From the NCBI GenBank assembly GCA_017467275.1, contig JAFTSN010000027.1:1-64000 (forward strand): a DNA stretch of 64,000 bases, in the 5' to 3' direction. Of this stretch, positions 54,284 to 61,850 are shown one piece after another. The stretch comes from Clostridia bacterium. Lineage in GTDB: Bacteria; Bacillota; Clostridia; Christensenellales; Borkfalkiaceae. The translations under genes were made by a program, and so were the position numbers. The notes beneath the pieces are model-generated. The model was given only the letters and a program-made list of their open reading frames with translations. It was not told where the DNA came from and did no database searches. Every line of letters begins with the position of its first letter. The first letter of the stretch is position 1.

Positions 54284-54328
54284 GTAAAACACCTTACATA
54301 AAAAAGCGCGGAATTTCCCGCGTTTGAG

Positions 54329-54357
54329 TTGACATATAATAAGAAAAGCGATATAAT
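54329..54357 (+). promoter_or_regulatory. sigma-A promoter of mntP
   Basis: TTGACA (54329-54334), a 17-base spacer and TATAAT (54352-54357), a perfect consensus. Transcription starts near 54364, directly before the riboswitch. Confidence 0.9.
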
Positions 54358-54367
54358 GAATATATTC

Positions 54368-54490
54368 CGTAGGGGAGTAGTAACCGTTTTTCAAAAACGG
54401 AACAAGTCAACATACTGACCAAAAAGGGTCTGGCTTGTTTTAATTTACGAGACTTACGTATCGGCAAACGCTATACGTGGGTACTCTATA
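54368..54490 (+). promoter_or_regulatory. yybP-ykoY manganese riboswitch
   Basis: The leader contains GGGGAGTAG, then a hairpin AACCGTTTTTCAAAAACGG, then AAGTCAACATACTGACC, GGGTCTGGCTTG and ACGAGACTT. These are conserved blocks of the Mn2+-sensing yybP-ykoY aptamer. Flanking GGGGAGTA and TACTCTATA can form P1. It sits before a manganese exporter gene, the classic arrangement. Mn2+ binding should prevent the terminator that follows and turn export on. Confidence 0.93.
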
Positions 54491-54504
54491 TATTTTAACC
54501 TTTT

Positions 54505-54540
54505 CCCAAGTAATGCTTTGTCTTGCTCGGGTATTTTTTT
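54505..54540 (+). terminator. riboswitch terminator before mntP
   Basis: CCCAAGTAA pairs with TTGCTCGGG (54505-54531, one mismatch and one G-U). TATTTTTTT follows. It lies between the aptamer and the mntP ribosome site. Confidence 0.85.
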
Positions 54541-54557
54541 ATTTCGGGGTGTTCGCT

Positions 54558-55145
54558 ATGTGGGATTTCATGTTTTTCTTTAACAGTGCGTTGCTTGGCG
54601 TCGGGCTTGCCATGGACGCCTTTTCCGTGTCGCTTGCCAACGGGCTAAACGAGCCCTGTATGAAAAAACGGCGCATGTGCGAAATGGCGGGGATTTTTTC
54701 CTTTTTTCAATTCGCTATGCCGCTGATCGGCTGGATCTGCGTAACCACTATCGCACAGTATTTTACGGCGTTTGAAAAGCTTATCCCGTGGATGGCCTTG
54801 ATCCTGCTTTGCTTTATCGGCGGGAAAATGCTCGTGGAGGGCATTAAGAGCAAGGACTACGGTTGCGAGGAAAAACCCGCCGTCAAGCTCGGCGCGTTAT
54901 TCATTCAAGGCGTGGCAACCTCGATTGACGCGCTCTCCGTAGGCTTCACGATTGCCGAGCACAATTTTCCGCACGCCCTCGCCTGCTGTCTCATTATTGC
55001 GATCGTAACGTTTGGCATCTGCATGGGCGGGCTATTTATCGGCAAAAAATTCGGCACGAAGCTTGCGGGAAAAGCGAGCATTCTCGGTGGCGTTATTTTA
55101 ATTCTTATCGGGATTGAAATCTTTATTACGGGCTTAATCGGTTGA
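54558..55145 (+). CDS. mntP: manganese efflux pump MntP
   Basis: 195 aa, six membrane spans in two homologous halves. Acidic residues characteristic of the family are visible in GVGLAMDAFSVSLANGL near residue 12 and GVATSIDALSVGFTIAEH near 118, the paired DAFSVS/DALSVG motifs thought to carry Mn2+. I chose the ATG at 54558; the frame extends 81 bases upstream through the terminator hairpin, which is not plausible coding. GGGGTG serves as a moderate ribosome site. Controlled by the manganese riboswitch just upstream. Exports excess Mn2+. Confidence 0.95.
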   Translation: MWDFMFFFNSALLGVGLAMDAFSVSLANGLNEPCMKKRRMCEMAGIFSFFQFAMPLIGWICVTTIAQYFTAFEKLIPWMALILLCFIGGKMLVEGIKSKDYGCEEKPAVKLGALFIQGVATSIDALSVGFTIAEHNFPHALACCLIIAIVTFGICMGGLFIGKKFGTKLAGKASILGGVILILIGIEIFITGLIG

Positions 55146-55187
55146 GCCTAAAAACACGTCTCAACGCACCCATGCCCCTAACGAACG

Positions 55188-56468
55188 CTATTTTTGCAGG
55201 TTTTCGCGGGCGGTCGCGAGCATGAGCTTAATGCGGTTTTCCTGATTGACCTTGGTCGCGGACGGATCATAGTCGATGGGAACGACGTTTACATTCGGGA
55301 ACAGCTCTTTTACCGCGCGAACCGCGCCCTTGCCCACGATATGGTTTGGCAGACAGCCGAACGGCTGAGCACAGACAATATTTTCCGTCCCCGAATCGGC
55401 AAGCGCCGCCATTTCCGCAGGAATCAGCCAGCCCTCGCCCATTTTCACTCCCTGATGAATGACCTTATCGGCATAACCGCGCAAATGCTCGAAATCGTGC
55501 GGCGGCTCGAAACTCCCCTCTTTTTTAAACAGCTTTATAATCTTGCGCTGAATATGCAAGAGGTATTTATACACGAGAGAATAGGCGAAGCCCGCTTTTT
55601 TGTTCCTGCCGTAGAGCTTGCTGTCGTTGATATTATTGACGATGCAATAGAGCACAAAATCCATGAGCGCGGGCACGACGGGCTCGCTCCCCTCGGCAAG
55701 CAGAAATTCCTCGAGACGATTGTTGCCGATCGGGGAATATTTCACGTAGATTTCGCCCACAATCCCCACCTTGACCTTTTTTTCACTCGTCCGCTCAATC
55801 CTTGAAAAGCGGTCGAGCATTTTTTTGACGTTTTTTGCGTAAGCCTTATACGCCTTACCCGCAAACAGCGCCTCGATTTCGGCAAAACATTCCTCCCGTG
55901 CCTGATCCGATTCTCCCACGCGTTTTTCATAGGGCTTGCATTGGTTATACAGGCTCATTAAAACGTCGCCGTAAAAAATCCCCATGCCCAGCTTTAAAAT
56001 GAGGGACAAATCCATTTCCAAACCGCTGTCCTTTTCAAGCCCCGAAAAGTTCAAGGACAGCACGGGCACCTGCGGAAATTCCGCTTTGAGCGCCTTACGG
56101 ATCAGCGGCAGATAATTAGAGGCACGGCATCCCCCGCCCGATTGCGAGATCATGACCGCCGTACGGTTTAAATCGTATTTACCGCTCTTGAGCGCGTCAA
56201 TATACTGACCGATTACGCACAGTGCGGGATAGCAGGTGTCGTTATGAACGTGCTTCAAGCCCTCGTCGATCACGGCGCGGGAGTCGTTTAAAAGAAGCTC
56301 CACCTTATAGCCTCGCCCGCCGAGAATAAAGCTGATGATTTTAAAATGCCACGGGAGCATGTTCGGAATGAGTATGGTGTGGGTATCTTTCATTTCCCGC
56401 GTGAAGCGGGGATAGTCGTCCGTGTAGTCCACCGCGGGCTCAAACGGAACGTTCTTTTTCTCTTTCAT
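55188..56468 (-). CDS. 2-hydroxyacyl-CoA dehydratase-like (HgdB/DUF2229-type) iron-sulfur protein
   Basis: 426 aa. It resembles the C-terminal part of the large BcrAD-DUF2229 activase fusions and the D component of 2-hydroxyacyl-CoA dehydratases. Cysteines in HNDTCYPALCVIGQY near residue 77, SQSGGGCRASNYLP near 115 and AQPFGCLPNHI near 375 are likely cluster ligands. The start overlaps the 1009-aa activase by ATGA, so they are cotranslated and very likely form one complex. The substrate is not evident; no acyl-CoA ligase or transferase gene is nearby. The family is related to double-cubane cluster proteins. The family call is good but the reaction is unknown. Confidence 0.8.
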   Translation of the reverse strand: MKEKKNVPFEPAVDYTDDYPRFTREMKDTHTILIPNMLPWHFKIISFILGGRGYKVELLLNDSRAVIDEGLKHVHNDTCYPALCVIGQYIDALKSGKYDLNRTAVMISQSGGGCRASNYLPLIRKALKAEFPQVPVLSLNFSGLEKDSGLEMDLSLILKLGMGIFYGDVLMSLYNQCKPYEKRVGESDQAREECFAEIEALFAGKAYKAYAKNVKKMLDRFSRIERTSEKKVKVGIVGEIYVKYSPIGNNRLEEFLLAEGSEPVVPALMDFVLYCIVNNINDSKLYGRNKKAGFAYSLVYKYLLHIQRKIIKLFKKEGSFEPPHDFEHLRGYADKVIHQGVKMGEGWLIPAEMAALADSGTENIVCAQPFGCLPNHIVGKGAVRAVKELFPNVNVVPIDYDPSATKVNQENRIKLMLATARENLQK

Positions 56469-59400
56469 GCCTCCTCCTTTGAAACCGCCGCTTCGTCCAT
56501 AAACGCGAACACGGTGCCGTCGAATTGTCCGTTCGACGCCTTTTCCCGCTCCCTTGCCGCGTTCTGCTCCTCGATTGCCGCAAGCATACTGCGCAGCCGA
56601 ATCTTGACCACGCCGAGATTGTTAATTTCGTCGATCTTGATCTGTGTGTAGAGCTTATCGTTCTTTTCGAGAATGGAACGGAGCTCGTCCGTCGTCACCG
56701 CGTCAATCCCGCAGCCGAAAGAGACGAGCTGAACCAAGTTGACGTCCCTATTTTCTACGGCGAACTGCGCGGCGCGATACAGTCTCGAATGATACGTCCA
56801 CTGATTCAGTACGTTGACTTTTACGTGCGGAGTGAGATTCAATATGCTGTCCTCGGAGAGCACGGCAAAGCCGAGCGAGGTCAAAAGTTTTCCAATCCCG
56901 TGATTAATTTCGGGATCGGCGTGGTAGGGTCTGCCCGCTAGAACGACAATCGGCTTTTTCTCCGCTCTTGCCTTTTCGAGAATCCTAATGCCCTTTATGC
57001 GAATATCCACATAATAGTCGACAAGCGCTTTAAAGCCCACTTTAAGCGCGCGCTTTATCTCCCCTTTCTTCACTCCGAAGCGTTTGAGCGCGGCGGCGAG
57101 ATTGCGCACCGTTGTTCTTCGCATATTCAGATCGATATACGGCATGACGAAATTTTGATCGTTTAGCCGTTCGTTATTCGCCTTTAAAAGCTCGGGATAG
57201 TACGCCACCACAGGGCAATTATAGTGATTGACGGAGCCGCCCTCGTCGAGATTATAGCTCTCGCAGGGATAGAAAATGAAATCCACCCCCTGATCAAGCA
57301 AGCTTTCGATATGCCCGTGCATGAGCTTAGCGGGATAACATGCCGTGTCGCTAGCAACAGTGTGCTGTCCCTTAAAATACAACTCGCGAGAGCTTCGCTC
57401 GCTCACGACCGTCTCAAACCCCAACGTCTCGAAAAAGCCCTGCCAAAGCGGAAGCTGCTCAAACATGACGAGCTGCATGGGAAGCCCCACCCTGCCGCGC
57501 GTCTTTTTCGCCGTCTCCCCGTCAAACAGGGATAAGAGACGGCTATATTTATAGGCATAAATGTCCGCCCCTTCGGAAGCGGGCTTTTTGCCTGCGCCCC
57601 GCTCACATTTGTTGCCCGAGATATATTTGCGCCCGTCGGCAAAGGTCAAAATATTGATATTGCAGTGCGAGGTGCAGCCGTGGCAGTTGGTGGAGCGCGA
57701 GGCGTAAGAAAACCGTTCGAGCTCCGTTGCGGAAAGGAGAGTGCTCTGCGCCGTCGTCACACTTTGCGTCTCCTTGGCATACAGCGCCGCGCCGTAAGCG
57801 CCCATGAGCCCCGCGATTGCGGGACGGATCACCTCCTTGCCCGTCTCCTTTTCAAAGGAGCGCAAAACGGCGTCGTTCATGAACGTCCCGCCCTGCACGA
57901 CAATGTGTTTTCCGAGCTCCTCGCTCGTTTTTGCACGAATGACCTTATAGATTGCATTTTTAACGATGGACGAGGACAGTCCCGCAGAGATATCCTCCAC
58001 GCTCGCCCCCTCCTTTTGCGCCTGCTTGACCGCACTGTTCATAAACACCGTGCAGCGCGATCCCAGCTCAACGGGATTTTTCGCGAAAAGCCCCAGCCGA
58101 GAAAAGGGCTCGATGTCCATATTCATTGCCTTTGCAAAGGTCTGGATAAAGGAGCCGCAACCCGACGAGCACGCCTCGTTGAGCATAATCGAATCGATGG
58201 CGCGGTTTTTCACGCGGAAGCATTTGATATCCTGCCCGCCGATATCGATAATGAAATCCACTTTGGGGTTGAAATGGAGCGCGGCTTTAAAGTGCGCAAC
58301 CGTCTCCACGATTCCGAAATCCACTTTAAGCGCGGCTTTGATCAGCTCCTCGCCATAGCCCGTGACCGCCGCAGCGCGGATATTCACCCGATCGCCACCC
58401 AGCCAATATAAGGTTTTGAGCTTATCCACCACGATATCCAAAGGCTGACCGTTATTCGATTGATAATGTGAGTATAGAATACGATCGTCGGGCGTGACGA
58501 GAATCATTTTCGTCGTCGTCGAACCGCTGTCGATACCCAAATATGCGTCTCCCCTATAGCTTCGGATATCCGCAAAGGACAAATCGCTCCGTTTATGCCG
58601 CTCCACGAACGCCTCGTACTCTGCCGCATCAGCAAAAAGCGGTTCGCCCGTGGCAACCGCGTTGCCCGCATGCGCCGACGAAATTTTCTCAATGATCGCA
58701 GACATGGGGCCCTCGTCCAAGGCGTCCGCATATAACGCCGCACCGAGGGACATAAACACGGGCGCATTCTCGGGGAAGATCGCGTGCGATTCGTCCAAGC
58801 CAAGGATGTCAACGAACGCTTTACGGAGCGAACTTAAAAAATAGAGCGGTCCGCCCAAAAACAGCACCTTGCCCTTGATTTTTCTGCCCTGCGCAAGTCC
58901 TGCGACCGTCTGATCGACCACGGCATGAAAAATAGACGCCGCGATATCTGCCTTCGCCGCGCCCTGATTGATAAGGGGCTGAATATCCGATTTTGCAAAC
59001 ACGCCGCAGCGGGAAGCAATCGGGTACACCTTTTCCGCTCTTGCGGCAAACTCGTCCATTTCGGGAACGCTGACGTCAAGAAGGGTTGCCATCTGATCGA
59101 TAAACGCGCCCGTGCCCCCCGCGCAGCTCCCGTTCATGCGCTGTTCGGTGCCGCCCGTGATAAAGATAATTTTCGCGTCCTCGCCGCCAAGCTCGACGGC
59201 GACGTCGGCGTCGGGATAAAATTTACGGATCGCAATAAACGCCGCCTGCACCTCCTGCACGAACGGCACGCCGCTCTTTTCGGCAAGCCCCAACCCTGCG
59301 CTCCCCGTGATCGCCGTTTTAAAGGAAGCGTCGGGGAAAAGGGCTTCGACCTTTTCAAGCTCCTCTAAGACGCACTCTTTCACTCGCGCAAAGTGGCGCT

Positions 59401-59494
59401 CGTAGCTCTTATACAAGATCTTTCCCGTCTCGGACTCAATCACGGTCACCTTGACCGTCGTCGAGCCGACGTCTATTCCGAGCAATCCTTTCAT
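56465..59494 (-). CDS. double BcrAD/HgdC-type ATPase with DUF2229 region (acyl-CoA dehydratase activase family)
   Basis: 1009 aa. Two ASKHA ATPase modules are in tandem. The first has LLGIDVGSTTVKVTVIE at residue 4 and the cluster motif GSCAGGTGAF near 122. The second has LGIDSGSTTTKMILV near 320 and EACSSGCGSFIQ near 440. Then comes a DUF2229-like region with four cysteines in NCHGCTSHCNI and NKCERGAG near 625-650. Such proteins use ATP to inject a low-potential electron into a partner iron-sulfur enzyme, here the 426-aa protein encoded next. In many Clostridia both are fused into one polypeptide of about 1400 aa. Here they are split. Substrate unknown. Confidence 0.87.
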   Translation of the reverse strand: MKGLLGIDVGSTTVKVTVIESETGKILYKSYERHFARVKECVLEELEKVEALFPDASFKTAITGSAGLGLAEKSGVPFVQEVQAAFIAIRKFYPDADVAVELGGEDAKIIFITGGTEQRMNGSCAGGTGAFIDQMATLLDVSVPEMDEFAARAEKVYPIASRCGVFAKSDIQPLINQGAAKADIAASIFHAVVDQTVAGLAQGRKIKGKVLFLGGPLYFLSSLRKAFVDILGLDESHAIFPENAPVFMSLGAALYADALDEGPMSAIIEKISSAHAGNAVATGEPLFADAAEYEAFVERHKRSDLSFADIRSYRGDAYLGIDSGSTTTKMILVTPDDRILYSHYQSNNGQPLDIVVDKLKTLYWLGGDRVNIRAAAVTGYGEELIKAALKVDFGIVETVAHFKAALHFNPKVDFIIDIGGQDIKCFRVKNRAIDSIMLNEACSSGCGSFIQTFAKAMNMDIEPFSRLGLFAKNPVELGSRCTVFMNSAVKQAQKEGASVEDISAGLSSSIVKNAIYKVIRAKTSEELGKHIVVQGGTFMNDAVLRSFEKETGKEVIRPAIAGLMGAYGAALYAKETQSVTTAQSTLLSATELERFSYASRSTNCHGCTSHCNINILTFADGRKYISGNKCERGAGKKPASEGADIYAYKYSRLLSLFDGETAKKTRGRVGLPMQLVMFEQLPLWQGFFETLGFETVVSERSSRELYFKGQHTVASDTACYPAKLMHGHIESLLDQGVDFIFYPCESYNLDEGGSVNHYNCPVVAYYPELLKANNERLNDQNFVMPYIDLNMRRTTVRNLAAALKRFGVKKGEIKRALKVGFKALVDYYVDIRIKGIRILEKARAEKKPIVVLAGRPYHADPEINHGIGKLLTSLGFAVLSEDSILNLTPHVKVNVLNQWTYHSRLYRAAQFAVENRDVNLVQLVSFGCGIDAVTTDELRSILEKNDKLYTQIKIDEINNLGVVKIRLRSMLAAIEEQNAAREREKASNGQFDGTVFAFMDEAAVSKEEA

Positions 59495-59603
59495 CGTTTT
59501 TTCCTCTTTGTTTAAAAAACTGTTTAACGCTTAATTTTCAATATTGTATTATCCCCGTGTGATCGTTTTGTTTTATTTACGCGAAAATACGGAAAATTTT
59601 CAT

Positions 59604-59957
59604 TTAGATCAATCCGTAAGCCGTCAGAATACGGATATTTGCGTCGAAAATATTATGCAGGAATTTTTTAACCGCCGTTGAAGTGGCGAGGTCTGCTTTA
59701 TCCCCTTCGTTCGAGCGCATCATCGCAATGATGGCGTTGAAATTTTTATAGATAATCTGCGCGTCCTCCTCGATCGCCGTGTAAGCGTCCTCCGTGCCGC
59801 CGTGCTGAATGGAATACATCTCCAAGATCACGTCGTTCATCTTATGCAAAATCGACGTTTGTCCCGACGAGAACATCTCCGCCGTCAGGTGGTTGAGATC
59901 GCTTAAAAGACGGATAAACCGCTGCAATTTTTCATTTCCCACAAGATCGGTAGCCAT
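59604..59957 (-). CDS. small helical protein of unknown function
   Basis: 117 aa, all-helical in character, no cysteine, no signal, no membrane span. A Met/Ile/Asn-rich pattern (HKMNDVILEMYSIQHGG, YKNFNAIIAMMRSNEGD) suggests a helical bundle. It begins at the last base of the uridylyltransferase gene upstream (TAATG), so the two are coupled. No family recognised. It may be a small partner or an accessory of that enzyme. The 109 bases between it and the activase gene are AT-rich and hold no gene. Confidence 0.7.
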   Translation of the reverse strand: MATDLVGNEKLQRFIRLLSDLNHLTAEMFSSGQTSILHKMNDVILEMYSIQHGGTEDAYTAIEEDAQIIYKNFNAIIAMMRSNEGDKADLATSTAVKKFLHNIFDANIRILTAYGLI

Positions 59958-61186
59958 TATAATTTCACCCCGTTTTTTTCTAACAGCGCACGCGCGCTCT
60001 CCACGCTGTCCACCCCCGTCTTGTTCTTGATGGGTGCGAACTCTCTTTCACGCTCCACTTCAAACGGCAGAACGCTGTCCATAAATTTAATAAGATCGAC
60101 GGCAAGAAGCTCGAATTTATAACCGTTTTCCGTCTCGGGACGGACCGTCTCGCCCGCCTCATTCACGTGCTCGATCTTCTTTTTAACAATATGCACGGGC
60201 ATGCGTGCCGCCGCCGTCCGTTCAAGCTGTTCCAGACGGAACAGGTAATTTAAAATCACGCCGTAGATATAAGCGAGACTCCCGTCCGCCGCCTGCTCGT
60301 TCGCCATTTCGTCCGTGAGCTCGTAGTACTCGATAATCGCAGGTTTGCCGTTTTCCAAACAAAGCACGCCCACCCGCTCTTTGGGATTATTTTTCGTCAC
60401 GACCTTTGCCCCGCAGTTGACGCCGCTCAAAAGCGTTGCGCCGACGAACACGGGATCGGCAATCCGCTGAAGCACGTTGTCCACGGCATAAATGTTTATC
60501 CATTCGACACCGCGCGCTTTCAGCTCGTCCACCAGCCCCGCACGCTTTAAGGAGGTGAACCAACCGCCGTTGCCGTTGGGCGAGAGGGCGGGTCTTTCCT
60601 TGGTCTCCAGAAATATTTTCCCCTCGAAGTCGACGGCGGGAGCCATGTCCTGCACAAAGAATTTCACTTCCGTTTCGGGATAGCCGAAATAGTTATGCTC
60701 TTTCCAAAAGGCGGTCGTTTCCGCGTGGTTTTTCTCGCTCGTCATAATATAGAGCGGCACGTAAGCCCCGCACTCGTTCACAACCTCCAAAAGGTTGTTC
60801 ATCTGTTGCTCGAAAATATATAAGGGACGGGTCACACCGATGTCGTAGGCACCCTTGGGACCGTCCACTCCAAGACGGGTTCCCTGCCCGCCCGCAAGGA
60901 GCACAGCGGCAACCTTGCCCGCCTTGATTGCTTCGACGCCCGCCGCCTTAAACACCGCTTTTTTCGCTTCGATCGCAGGGCGTTTCATGCCGTCAATAGG
61001 ACGGATATCCCTGCCTGCGCCGCTTAAATCCTCGGGGTTTTTAAAGGCTTCCTCAAACGACCAATCCAAGGAGCCAATCACATGAAGAAGGCTCGCCTGC
61101 TCCGATTCGGTCAATTCCCCGTAATACCTTAAAAGCTGCGTTTGACCTTTTTTTTCGAGCAGTGCCTTCGCTTCCTGATAATTCAT
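59957..61186 (-). CDS. UTP--N-acetylhexosamine-1-phosphate uridylyltransferase, UAP1-like
   Basis: 409 aa. The nucleotide-binding loop LLAGGQGTRLGVDGPKGAYD near residue 95, MTSEKNHAETTAFW near 150, and LSPNGNGGWFTSLKRAG near 200 match the eukaryotic-type UDP-GlcNAc/UDP-GalNAc pyrophosphorylase family. They do not match bacterial GlmU, which is bifunctional with a left-handed helix domain. It therefore makes UDP-sugars from UTP. Its neighbour beyond the divergent HIRAN gene is a GH20 hexosaminidase, which fits N-acetylhexosamine use. Own promoter at 61217-61245. Exact sugar cannot be read. Confidence 0.88.
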   Translation of the reverse strand: MNYQEAKALLEKKGQTQLLRYYGELTESEQASLLHVIGSLDWSFEEAFKNPEDLSGAGRDIRPIDGMKRPAIEAKKAVFKAAGVEAIKAGKVAAVLLAGGQGTRLGVDGPKGAYDIGVTRPLYIFEQQMNNLLEVVNECGAYVPLYIMTSEKNHAETTAFWKEHNYFGYPETEVKFFVQDMAPAVDFEGKIFLETKERPALSPNGNGGWFTSLKRAGLVDELKARGVEWINIYAVDNVLQRIADPVFVGATLLSGVNCGAKVVTKNNPKERVGVLCLENGKPAIIEYYELTDEMANEQAADGSLAYIYGVILNYLFRLEQLERTAAARMPVHIVKKKIEHVNEAGETVRPETENGYKFELLAVDLIKFMDSVLPFEVEREREFAPIKNKTGVDSVESARALLEKNGVKL

Positions 61187-61216
61187 TCCTTTACCTCAAA
61201 TATTTTAATCGTTTTT

Positions 61217-61245
61217 ATTGTAACAAATTTTCCCGATAAAAGCAA
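61217..61245 (-). promoter_or_regulatory. promoter of the uridylyltransferase gene
   Basis: On the minus strand, TTGCTT (61240-61245) and TACAAT (61217-61222) have a 17-base spacer. It lies back-to-back with the plus-strand promoter at 61275. Confidence 0.75.
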
Positions 61246-61274
61246 GCTTTTGAGGAAATTTTTTCCGCGTAAGG

Positions 61275-61303
61275 TTTACAAGCGTGAAAAAATATGGTAT
61301 ACT
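61275..61303 (+). promoter_or_regulatory. promoter of the HIRAN-like gene, start of transcription at the ATG
   Basis: TTTACA (61275-61280), a 17-base spacer and TATACT (61298-61303). The predicted first transcribed base (61309-61311) coincides with the ATG at 61310, and there is no ribosome-binding site. This is the clearest of three leaderless candidates. Confidence 0.8.
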
Positions 61304-61309
61304 TACCCT

Positions 61310-61726
61310 ATGAATATGCAATCCCCTCTTTTCAAACTCGTTTCGCGGCTGCGCGCAAAACGGTTAAAAATGCGCTTTCCGATTATGAGCGAAGTGTTCG
61401 GCGTAGATTATGCCGAGCATGCGGGCGCGTTGGCGCAGTCTGCCGTCGGGGATCCTTTACAGCTCGTGCATACGCCCACAAAAAACCACCCGCATAACGT
61501 GTTCGTTTACAGCATTGAGCTCAACCGCATATTGGGCTATCTGCCGAAAACGCTCGCAAAAGAGCTCAAATACGTGTTCGGCAAAGGGTTTTGTCTGGAC
61601 GGGGAAATTTGCGAGATCGTTTTTGAGGACGGCTTATGGCATAGCCGCGTGCTCGTTTATGACAAAGCCGAGCTGATGAAAGAACGGTTTTCCGCCCTCC
61701 CCTATCTTCACGGATCGGAGCGGTAA
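61310..61726 (+). CDS. small HIRAN-like domain protein
   Basis: 138 aa from the ATG at 61310. The frame runs upstream to 61142, but that portion crosses both divergent promoters. The centre resembles a HIRAN domain: FGVDYAEHAGALAQ, GDPLQLVHTPTKNHPHNVFV, and RILGYLPKTLAKEL, with the expected conserved Gly-Tyr-Leu-Pro. HIRAN domains bind 3' DNA ends in helicases such as HLTF; stand-alone bacterial copies are of unknown role. Basic N-terminus (SRLRAKRLKMRF). The gene is monocistronic and probably expressed from a leaderless mRNA. Family link is moderate. Confidence 0.65.
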   Translation: MNMQSPLFKLVSRLRAKRLKMRFPIMSEVFGVDYAEHAGALAQSAVGDPLQLVHTPTKNHPHNVFVYSIELNRILGYLPKTLAKELKYVFGKGFCLDGEICEIVFEDGLWHSRVLVYDKAELMKERFSALPYLHGSER

Positions 61727-61739
61727 CCCCCCCTAAAAT

Positions 61740-61779
61740 CACAGAGCGAAAGAGATTTTTCTCTTCCGCTCTGTTTTTT
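61740..61779 (+). terminator. intrinsic terminator of the HIRAN-like gene
   Basis: ACAGAGCG...AGAG pairs with CTCT...CGCTCTGT (61741-61773). TTTTTT follows. It lies about 14 bases past the stop codon. Confidence 0.88.
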
Positions 61780-61850
61780 CGTTTCGTTCCCGTTCCCCGA
61801 CCTCGCAACGGGCTTTATCCCGCCGATATTAACGGACAATATTTTACCTC

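Noticed and set aside
61142..61309. Upstream extension of the HIRAN-like gene to 61142
   Set aside because: It would run through two divergent promoters, and the extra residues are non-conserved and low-complexity. The ATG at 61310 is in register with a consensus promoter.
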